A DNA stretch of 64,000 nucleotides from Pseudomonas parasichuanensis. Its GTDB lineage: Bacteria > Pseudomonadota > Gammaproteobacteria > Pseudomonadales > Pseudomonadaceae. A model generated the notes under the pieces. That model was not told the DNA's origin, did no database searches, and saw only the letters and a program-made list of their open reading frames with translations. The DNA lies in NCBI RefSeq assembly GCF_021601385.1, contig NZ_BQHO01000001.1:1-64000 (forward strand), written 5' to 3'. Numbering within the stretch: position 1 is the first letter of the stretch; every line of letters starts with the position of its first letter. This document shows, piece by piece, positions 8,747 through 15,099 of the stretch. A program made the position numbers and the translations under genes.

Positions 8747-10234
8747 TCAGTGGCCCATGAGTTGATCAATGGCGTCGGGTTTATCGTGAACTCCGAATCG
8801 ATCCACGATAGTGGCGCTCGCTTCGTTGAGACCTAACACTTCAACTTCGGTGCCTTCGCGGCGGAACTTGATAACCACCTTGTCCAGGGCAGCAACTGCG
8901 GTGATATCCCAGAAGTGGGCGCGATTCAGGTCGATGGTTACCTTGTTCAGGGCTTCTTTGAAGTCGAAGGCCGCGACGAACTTGTCTGCCGAGCTGAAGA
9001 ACACCTGGCCAGTGACGTTATAGCTACGATGCTCGCCGGATTCGTCCAGCGAAGAACTGATCGCCATGTAATGGCCAACCTTGTTGGCGAAGAACATCGC
9101 GGCCAGCAGCACGCCGGCCAACACGCCGAAGGCAAGGTTGTGGGTGGCCACCACGACCACAACGGTGACGACCATGACAATGTTGGTCGACAACGGGTGC
9201 TTCTTCAGGTTGCGCAGCGAATCCCAACTGAAGGTGCCGATGGACACCATGATCATCACTGCCACCAGCGCAGCCATCGGGATCTGCTTCAGCCAGTCGC
9301 CGAGGAACACCACCATCAGCAGCAGGAATACACCTGCGGCCAGGGAGGACAGACGAGAACGACCGCCGGATTTCACGTTGATGATCGACTGACCAATCAT
9401 CGCGCAGCCGGCCATACCGCCGATCAGACCCGAAGCAATGTTGGCCACGCCCTGGCCCTTGCACTCGCGGTTCTTGTCGCTGGGGGTGTCGGTCAGGTCG
9501 TCGACAATAGTCGCGGTCATCATCGACTCCAGCAGACCGACCACGGCCAGCGCTGCCGAGTAAGGGAAGATGATGGCCAACGTCTCGAACGTCAGCGGCA
9601 CGTCAGGCCAGAGAAAGATTGGCAGCGTATCCGGCAGTTCCCCCATATCACCGACCGTGCGGATATCCAGCCCAACCGACATGGCGACTGCGGTCAGCAC
9701 GATGATGCACACCAGTGGCGATGGGATGAGCTTGCCGATCCTGGGGATATAGGGAAATAGGTAGATGATGCCGAGGCCTGCGGCTGTCATGGCGTAGACG
9801 TGCCAGGTGACATTGGTCAGCTCGGGCAGCTGAGCCATGAAAATCAGGATCGCCAGTGCATTGACGAAGCCGGTCACCACCGAGCGCGAAACGAAGCGCA
9901 TCAGCGAGCCGAGCTTCAGGTAGCCAGCACCAATTTGCAACACGCCACACAGCAGCGTGGCGGCCAGCAGATATTCAAGACCATGGTTCTTGACCAGGGT
10001 CACCATCAGCAGTGCCATGGCCCCTGTCGCGGCTGAAATCATGCCTGGGCGGCCACCGACAAAGGCGATCACCACGGCGATACAGAATGAGGCGTAGAGA
10101 CCAACTTTGGGGTCGACGCCCGCAATGATAGAGAAAGCGATGGCTTCAGGGATCAGCGCAAGTGCGACGACGATCCCCGCGAGCACGTCGCCACGGACGT
10201 TGGAAAACCACGTTTGTTTGAGTGTTTGTAGCAT
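8747..10234 (-). CDS. SulP-family anion permease with STAS domain
   Basis: A 495-residue inner-membrane transporter of the SulP family (sulfate, bicarbonate or related anions). The N-terminal signature ([20 protein letters not shown]) is followed by about 10-12 hydrophobic segments. The conserved [30 protein letters not shown] segment lies in the middle of the membrane domain, and a C-terminal STAS domain covers about residues 395-495 ([21 protein letters not shown]). The start could be GTG at 10261; ATG at 10234 fits the family better. It is the first gene of the cargo operon. The substrate cannot be assigned from sequence. Confidence 0.9.
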   Translation of the reverse strand: MLQTLKQTWFSNVRGDVLAGIVVALALIPEAIAFSIIAGVDPKVGLYASFCIAVVIAFVGGRPGMISAATGAMALLMVTLVKNHGLEYLLAATLLCGVLQIGAGYLKLGSLMRFVSRSVVTGFVNALAILIFMAQLPELTNVTWHVYAMTAAGLGIIYLFPYIPRIGKLIPSPLVCIIVLTAVAMSVGLDIRTVGDMGELPDTLPIFLWPDVPLTFETLAIIFPYSAALAVVGLLESMMTATIVDDLTDTPSDKNRECKGQGVANIASGLIGGMAGCAMIGQSIINVKSGGRSRLSSLAAGVFLLLMVVFLGDWLKQIPMAALVAVMIMVSIGTFSWDSLRNLKKHPLSTNIVMVVTVVVVVATHNLAFGVLAGVLLAAMFFANKVGHYMAISSSLDESGEHRSYNVTGQVFFSSADKFVAAFDFKEALNKVTIDLNRAHFWDITAVAALDKVVIKFRREGTEVEVLGLNEASATIVDRFGVHDKPDAIDQLMGH

Positions 10235-10657
10235 CAGAATATCCAAAGCAATGCACCGCACGCATGCCAGGAAAATGGCGAGCGCGTCGATACGAATTCA
10301 AATTGTGAGGATTATTTTGCTGTGCGCTTTGGGTGTAAGAACCGGGCATACAGCAGTACGCAGCCGCCAGCGAAACTGGCGGAGGCGAGGTTGTTGCGAG
10401 GGGGCGTAGCGCTAAGGCGGCGTAGGCTGCCAGTAGAGCGTTTGGAGTACAGTCATGCTGGTGTTCCTGTAGCTCAAGGGGTATGCGGAGCCAAAAGTAT
10501 ACAGTGAAGCTATCGTCGATTGCGATCCGCCGCCCTGCTTTGCGAAGCCACGTCTGAAATAGGCTTAGTCGAGGAGTATCGCCATCAGGAACGAAGGAAA
10601 ATAATCAAAAAAATGTTAGGGAGTTAATTTGCTTATAAATCAATATCTTACACTCAA
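10235..10657. other. regulatory spacer between cargo operon and right element end
   Basis: About 420 bp with no convincing protein gene. It holds a perfect hairpin, CCGCCAG-CGAAA-CTGGCGG (10364-10382). On the minus strand there is a 14-codon open frame (10412-10456, MTVLQTLYWQPTPP) after an AGGA site, which could be a leader peptide for the cargo operon. A TATACT-like box lies upstream of it near 10496-10501. The last about 100 bp before the right end are AT-rich. Confidence 0.5.
10412..10456 (-). CDS. possible 14-residue leader peptide upstream of the SulP operon
   Basis: The reading frame ATG-TAG on the minus strand encodes MTVLQTLYWQPTPP. It has AGGA upstream of the ATG and a stable hairpin (10364-10382) between it and the SulP gene, as in attenuator leaders. 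There is no homology support. It could equally be chance. Confidence 0.25.
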   Translation of the reverse strand: MTVLQTLYWQPTPP

Positions 10658-10686
10658 CTAACTGTTAGGGTCATTCAGATACTCGG
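10658..10686 (+). repeat. right terminal inverted motif plus 6-bp coupling bases
   Basis: CTAAC-N12-TCAGAT (10658-10680) mirrors the left end. ACTCGG (10681-10686) follows and is absent from the reconstructed empty umuC site, so it probably came from the circular intermediate's spacer or from a previous host site. Confidence 0.78.
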
Positions 10687-11849
10687 ATGGCTGCGTGATC
10701 GCCCGCAGCGCCGAGGCCAAGGCCTACGCGCGGATGGGTGAGCCGTACTTCCAGATCCGCGACAAGCTGCGCCGCCACGGGGTGCTGGCGTTCTCGTCCA
10801 ACTACGCGCTGTACGGCGACATGAGCGAGCGGGTGATGGGGTTGATCGAGTCGATGGTGCCGGCGGCGCAGGTTTACTCCATCGACGAGTGCTTCGCCGA
10901 CTTCACCGGCATCCCCGGCAACCTCACCCAGTTCGGCCGCGATATCCGCGCCCGGGTGCTGCGCTGCACCGGCATCCCGGTGGGGGTGGGCATCGCCCGC
11001 ACCAAGACCCTGGCCAAGCTCGCCAACCACATGGCCAAGCGCCTGCAGGCGCAAACCGGCGGGGTGGTGGACATCTGCGAGCCGTTCAAGCGCGACTGGG
11101 TGCTGCGCAATACCGGGGTGGAGGAGGTGTGGGGGATCGGCAAGCGCATGACCGCGCACCTGGCCGAGCTGGGCATCCGCAAGGCGATGGACCTGGCCCG
11201 GGCCGACCCGCGCATGCTGCGCGAAAAATTCAGCGTGGTGGTCGAGAAGACCGCCCGCGAGCTCACCGGCACGCCGTGCCTGGCGCTGGAAGAGGCCGAT
11301 CCGCCGAAGCAGGAGATCTGCTGCAGCCGGATGTTCGGCAAGCGCCTCACCGAGCTGGCGCCGATCAAGCAAGCGGTGGCCACCTATACTGGGCGCGCCG
11401 CCGAGAAGCTGCGGGCCCAGGGTTCGCTGTGCAAGCGCATGCGGGTGAGCATCCGCACCGGGCTGTTCAACCCCGATGAGCGCCACCATGTGCAGGGCGT
11501 GCTGGTGGAGCTGCCTTATCCCACCGACGACACCTTGTTGCTGACGCGGATGGCCACCGAGGCGGTGGCGCGGATCTACCAGGCGGGTTATCGCTACAGC
11601 AAGGCCGAGGTGCTGTTGCTGGATCTGCGCCAGCCGGGGGAGTTCAGCGATGACCTGTTCGCGCAGGGCCAGCCGTTGGCGAGTGGCCGGCTGATGTCGG
11701 TGCTGGACGAGGTCAACGGGCGCTATGGGCGGGGGACGCTCAGGGCCGGCAGCGTTCCCGACACGCCTGAGTGGGGGATGCGCCGGGGGATGATGAGCCC
11801 GTCCTATACCACGCGGATCGAGCAGTTGTGGACGGTGTACTCGCGGTGA
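10686..11849 (+). pseudogene. umuC: umuC/rulB 3' fragment
   Basis: This is the remainder of umuC, resuming in frame with DGCVIARSAEAKAYARMG. It contains the Y-family catalytic motif SIDECFADF, the helix-hairpin-helix region VWGIGKRMTAHLAELGI and the little-finger and C-terminal UmuC region through to a natural stop. About 388 codons remain and no internal damage is seen. A GTG at 10695 could in principle initiate, but the product would lack the first metal-binding Asp (ALIDCNSFY), so no polymerase activity is expected. The integrity suggests recent insertion, or reversible loss if the element can leave precisely. Confidence 0.95.
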
Positions 11850-11883
11850 TCGCCGGCAAGCCCACTTGGCTCGCACGTTCCCT

Positions 11884-11990
11884 GTAGGAGCGGCGGTTCG
11901 CCGCTGCGACTTGCCCGCGAACACCGGCGCAGCCGGTGCCAGCCAGCGCGGTGGCTGCTTCGCGGGCAAGCCCGCTCCCACACAGATCAC
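11884..11990. repeat. REP/BIME cluster, copy 1
   Basis: P. putida-type repetitive palindromes: GTAGGAGCGGCGGTTCGCCGC, then the hairpin CACCGGC-GCA-GCCGGTG (11922-11938), then CTTCGCGGGCAAGCCCGCTCC. The composite unit recurs almost unchanged at 39893-39959. Confidence 0.85.
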
Positions 11991-12008
11991 CCTGCTGCCT
12001 TGACCCCC

Positions 12009-12842
12009 TCAAGGCCCAAGCACAATGGCACCCGCACTGTCCGAAGCCATCCCGCGCTCGATCAGGTAGCGTGCCGGTGGCTTGCCCATGGCCTTGCGGA
12101 ACATGGTGACGAACCCGCTGGCGCTTTCATAACCCAGCGCCAGTGCCACGGTCTGCACGCTCTCACCCTGGGTCAGGCGTTGCAGCGACAGCACGATGTG
12201 CAACTGCCGGCGCCAACGCCCGAAGCTCATGCCGGCTTCCTGCATCAGCAGGCGGCTCAGGCTGCGTTCGCTCACGCCAATGCGTCGGGCCCATTCGTCC
12301 ATCGTGGTCTTGTCTGCCGGGTTGGCCAGTAGCCCTTGCGCCAGTTGGCGCAGGCGCAGGTCCCGGGGCATCGGCAGGTGCAGGTACTCGACAGGTGCTT
12401 CGCTCAACTCGTCCAGCAGTGCGGCAATCAGCCGGGCCTCTCGACCGTGCAGCGGGTACAGCGGCTCGAAGGCCGTGGCCTTGAGCAGCAACTCGCGCAG
12501 CAGTGGCGACACCGCAAGCGTGCAACACGCGGTCGGCAGGTTGTCGATCGCCTCGGGTTCGACGAACAGGCAGTAGCACTCGGTTTCCCCCGAGCCTCGG
12601 GTTGTATGCAGCATGCCGCCGGGGATCCACACCGCGCATTGCGGCGGCACGATCCACACGCCGGTGGCGACTTCACAGTTGAGGACCCCGCGCACCGAAT
12701 AGATCAGTTGTGCCTTGCGGTGCTGATGCGGGGCGTGCTCCCAGTCCTTGGCAACGCGAGAGGCGTTCAACACCGTCACCTGGCGCGCAATGCTGTCAAC
12801 GTCCCACGCAAGCGACAGGTCGTCGGTGCAGATGGGTTGCAT
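12009..12842 (-). CDS. AraC-family transcriptional regulator with cupin sensor
   Basis: A 277-residue regulator. Residues about 25-110 form a cupin-like sensor (HQHRKAQLIYSVRGVL, WIVPPQCAVWIPGGMLHTT). The C-terminal 100 residues hold two AraC helix-turn-helix units (MDEWARRIGVSERSLSRLL and VQTVALALGYESASGFVTMFRKAMGKPPARY). I chose the Met at 12842 (MQPICTDDLSLAW); the longer frame from 12953 adds an unrelated Cys-rich stretch. It is divergent from the gene at 12975 across 132 bp, so it may control that gene or itself. The ligand is unknown. Confidence 0.9.
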   Translation of the reverse strand: MQPICTDDLSLAWDVDSIARQVTVLNASRVAKDWEHAPHQHRKAQLIYSVRGVLNCEVATGVWIVPPQCAVWIPGGMLHTTRGSGETECYCLFVEPEAIDNLPTACCTLAVSPLLRELLLKATAFEPLYPLHGREARLIAALLDELSEAPVEYLHLPMPRDLRLRQLAQGLLANPADKTTMDEWARRIGVSERSLSRLLMQEAGMSFGRWRRQLHIVLSLQRLTQGESVQTVALALGYESASGFVTMFRKAMGKPPARYLIERGMASDSAGAIVLGP

Positions 12843-12974
12843 GAGGGATGCCTCGCAGCAGATGAATACGATTGGCCGGAATGAAAAATAGTGTGGCCAA
12901 GTTGTGCAATGACGTAAAGGCGTTGTGGCGGATATCGTGCCCCTGCATTCCATTCACTACCGAGGGCGAGGCAA

Positions 12975-13361
12975 ATGATCCTGGATTCCACAGGCTTTCC
13001 GATGGTCTGGATGAACGTGGGCACGGCGGGCATCCAGACCGATGATGAGGGCTTCAAGGCCTTCGAAGCGTTGCTGGCGGGTGGCGAACCCTTCGTGCTG
13101 CTGGACGCTGAACGGGCGAAGCAGGCGCAGGCCGCACCCAGCCACGAGGAGCAGAAGCAGTTGTCGTTGTGGATGAAGCGCCACAAGGCCGCCTTGGGCA
13201 GCGTCGTCAAGGCGCAGATTCATATCGAGCCGGACCTGGCTAAGCAGCAAGCGGCCAGCGCGTTCGCGGCCAAGTTCGAGCTGTTCTGGGGCTATCCCTT
13301 GCTCGTCGTGGGCAGCCGCGAGGATGGTGTGGCATTGGCGCGCAGGTTGATGGCGCAATGA
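12975..13361 (+). CDS. conserved hypothetical protein
   Basis: A 128-residue soluble protein, mixed alpha/beta in appearance (VWMNVGTAGIQTD, EPFVLLDAERAKQ, ELFWGYPLLVVGSRED). There is no signal peptide or membrane segment. It has a good ribosome site (GAGGCAA) before the ATG. I do not recognise a characterised family. It is divergent from the AraC gene and 19 bp upstream of the monooxygenase-like gene, with which it probably forms an operon. Confidence 0.75.
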   Translation: MILDSTGFPMVWMNVGTAGIQTDDEGFKAFEALLAGGEPFVLLDAERAKQAQAAPSHEEQKQLSLWMKRHKAALGSVVKAQIHIEPDLAKQQAASAFAAKFELFWGYPLLVVGSREDGVALARRLMAQ

Positions 13362-13380
13362 GCCGTCGGGGGTAGGGGCC

Positions 13381-13719
13381 ATGGGTATCGTTGCGATCAG
13401 TACCGTCGAGATCAAGCCGGCCAGGGGTTCGAGCGCCGTCCTCAAGGCGCGTTTGAACAGGTTGTTGGTGAAGCTCAATCGCCTCTCGGGGTGCGCGGCC
13501 TACAGCCTGGCCTGTAGCCGCGATCCTGAAAGTACCTGGGTTATCACCGGTTATTGGGACTCGACCGAGCGCATGGCCGCACACTTCCACCTGCCATGCC
13601 TGAGTGAATTGTTCGAGCTGGCGGCGCAGCGGTTGGTGGTGGGGCTGCGTTTCGGGACGTTCTGCGGTGCGCCGCTGTGCGAGCCCCAATACCGTTCAGA
13701 TACGCAGACGGTTGCGTGA
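13381..13719 (+). CDS. antibiotic-biosynthesis-monooxygenase (ABM)-domain protein
   Basis: A 112-residue dimeric alpha/beta-barrel ABM-type protein. The motif YSLACSRDPESTWVITGYWDSTERMAAHFHLPCL is characteristic (strand, acidic loop, W/Y pair, HxxxP). These small proteins act on quinones or act as cofactor-free oxygenases; the substrate here is unknown. The last 8 codons run into the diverged umuC junction copy at 13695-13751, so the native C-terminus may have been replaced by that rearrangement. Confidence 0.8.
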   Translation: MGIVAISTVEIKPARGSSAVLKARLNRLLVKLNRLSGCAAYSLACSRDPESTWVITGYWDSTERMAAHFHLPCLSELFELAAQRLVVGLRFGTFCGAPLCEPQYRSDTQTVA

Positions 13720-13751
13720 TTGCCCGCAGCGGTGAGGCCAAGGCCTGCGCT
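13695..13751 (+). repeat. vestigial second element/umuC junction (diverged copy of 10674-10730)
   Basis: 57 bp match 10674-10730 with about 9-10 differences. TTCAGATAC (element end) is exact, followed by a spacer (ACGCAG versus ACTCGG) and then umuC codons DGCVIARSGEAKACA, with differences mostly at third positions. No other part of umuC follows, and the inner CTAAC box is not conserved. It is a direct repeat 3.02 kb from the functional junction. Confidence 0.8.
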
Positions 13752-13785
13752 GCGAAGGGGAACGCCCAAGGGCACCGCGAAGCGG

Positions 13786-14493
13786 TCATATCTGCCTGTC
13801 TAGCCACCCCTGAGCCCGCGGGCAACCGTACGCCAGTGCTTTCAACTGATACGCAAATTTCACGTCTTTGTCCTTGGCGCCTGTATCAACCAGCACATCA
13901 CGCATGGCGAAATACAGATTCGCCCTGAAGGCCAGTTCATCGAGTTGCAGTATCACGGTGGGCCTTTGCCGGGGCAGCGAGCAGTACTCGAAAAGGGTCG
14001 GCTGCGGATAGTAGCGGGCATAAGGCCCGGGTATTTCCGGCAAGGCCTTGACCTGCGCAATGTACTCGGGCGTGTCGATATCACTCAGGCAACTCACCCG
14101 CATCTGCAGCGCTGCCGGCGTGAAACCGCGTTTGAGGCTCGATTTGAACAGTTCACACATCTCGGTGCGTCGCGCCTGGCCGTCCAGGACACTGAGCAAC
14201 TGCGCCAAGCGATACTCGGCGGCAGGGTTGCCGGCCGCGATGGCGGCCTCCAGTAGCGTATTGGCGCTGGGCAGATGCTGCTGTGTGTAATCGACGAAGG
14301 CCAGCCTTGAGGCTTCATTCATGCGGCCGTCTGGCCCGCGCCCGTTCGCCAGTTCCATCATCCTGCGGTCGATCTCGTCCAGGATCGGCACCGCTTGCCG
14401 ATACTCCGCTTCACCGGGAAGCAGCGGTGCGGGTTGGGCGAACGCAGGGAGGCTGAAGCAGGTAAGCAGGAGAGGGGGGAGCAGGCGTCTCAT
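13786..14493 (-). CDS. secreted hypothetical protein
   Basis: A 235-residue protein with a clear Sec signal (MRRLLPPLLLTCFSLPAFAQ). The mature part is helical with one Sel1/TPR-like stretch (AAEYRLAQLLSVLDGQ) and several cysteines (MCELF, RVSCLSD, FEYCSLP, YGCP) that could form disulfides in the periplasm. I chose the Met at 14493 because it begins the signal peptide; the frame extends to 14562. The function is not recognised. It may belong with the small unknown gene and secreted protease encoded upstream on the same strand. Confidence 0.72.
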   Translation of the reverse strand: MRRLLPPLLLTCFSLPAFAQPAPLLPGEAEYRQAVPILDEIDRRMMELANGRGPDGRMNEASRLAFVDYTQQHLPSANTLLEAAIAAGNPAAEYRLAQLLSVLDGQARRTEMCELFKSSLKRGFTPAALQMRVSCLSDIDTPEYIAQVKALPEIPGPYARYYPQPTLFEYCSLPRQRPTVILQLDELAFRANLYFAMRDVLVDTGAKDKDVKFAYQLKALAYGCPRAQGWLDRQI

Positions 14494-14574
14494 GACAAAA
14501 GTGGCATCCGTGGCGATTGGCGTTGCGAGGCGCGAGTCTAGCAAGAAAGTGCCGTTCGCCAAGCGCCGAGCCCC

Positions 14575-15048
14575 TCACGCTCTGCCTAGTACTTCGTAGG
14601 AAGCCGTGATCACCGGTTCGCGCAGCGCCCAGACCGTTTCGGCAAAGTCGCCGATCATCTCGGCCTGCACTTCGAGGGTCATCCCAACCGCCTCAATGCA
14701 TACCAGATGGCCGGGGGACCAATCGAGCAGTTTGCACTGGGGATACTTGCTCAGTAACGCAGCCAAGGCCTGTTGCGGCGGTTGCCGGCTGCTGTACGCG
14801 AAGTCGAAGTAGGGGGCCACATCCGGGAACTGGTAGAGCAGCACCCACGCAGGTGCCGGGCCATCGAACCATAACGTGACGATGTGATGCGCCCATTGCG
14901 CGCCGCCGTTTTCGACGAGCGAAAGGGCGTCGATGATCGACCGGCACTCGGGTATGAGTGTCATGCAGTCAGCGTCGAACCGGCGCACGGGCACCGGTAT
15001 ATCGGCCAGGCTGGCAAGCATTGCAGCACGTCGTGCTTTTCGGTTCAT
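14575..15048 (-). CDS. conserved hypothetical protein
   Basis: A 157-residue protein with a basic N-terminus (MNRKARRAAMLASL) and no membrane segment. Pieces such as WVLLYQFPDVAPYFDFAYSS and HLVCIEAVGMTLEVQAEMIGDFAETVW suggest a compact alpha/beta fold. I do not recognise the family. It lies 51 bp downstream of the protease-rhodanese gene on the same strand and may be co-transcribed with it. Confidence 0.65.
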   Translation of the reverse strand: MNRKARRAAMLASLADIPVPVRRFDADCMTLIPECRSIIDALSLVENGGAQWAHHIVTLWFDGPAPAWVLLYQFPDVAPYFDFAYSSRQPPQQALAALLSKYPQCKLLDWSPGHLVCIEAVGMTLEVQAEMIGDFAETVWALREPVITASYEVLGRA

Positions 15049-15099
15049 GGTATGGCCTTGAGGTTTAGCGGTTGCATTCGGTCGCAGGGGATGGGCCTG

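Larger units (their letters stand above)
1281..10680 (+). mobile_element. SE-type (strand-biased circularizing) integrative element inserted in umuC
   Basis: A 9.4-kb insertion splits umuC. Its ends are inverted: ATCTGA-N12-GTTAG at 1281-1303 and CTAAC-N12-TCAGAT at 10658-10680. Six extra bases (ACTCGG, 10681-10686) lie between the right end and the resumed umuC sequence. The left half holds four tightly packed genes in one direction: two tyrosine recombinases with full R-H-R-H-Y sets, a recombinase-fold protein lacking the box II His between them, and a small coiled-coil protein. This matches the intA-tfp-intB-srap core reported for SEs such as Tn6283 and SE-6945. Related 'integron-like elements' in rulB of Pseudomonas have also been described. 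The right half is cargo on the opposite strand. The recombinase genes are clearly more AT-rich than the flanks. The element is intact by inspection. Confidence 0.88.

Noticed and set aside
10322-10507. 61-residue plus-strand frame in the element
   Set aside because: No RBS or family and Arg-rich composition; the region is better read as a leader/spacer.
1281-10680. ICE, integron or Tn7-like interpretation of the umuC insertion
   Set aside because: There is no conjugation gene, attC array, IntI or tnsABC; the recombinase trio and ends fit an SE/ILE instead.
10671-11990. 439-residue minus-strand frame over umuC
   Set aside because: Shadow of the umuC 3' fragment; His/Gln/Ala-rich without domains.
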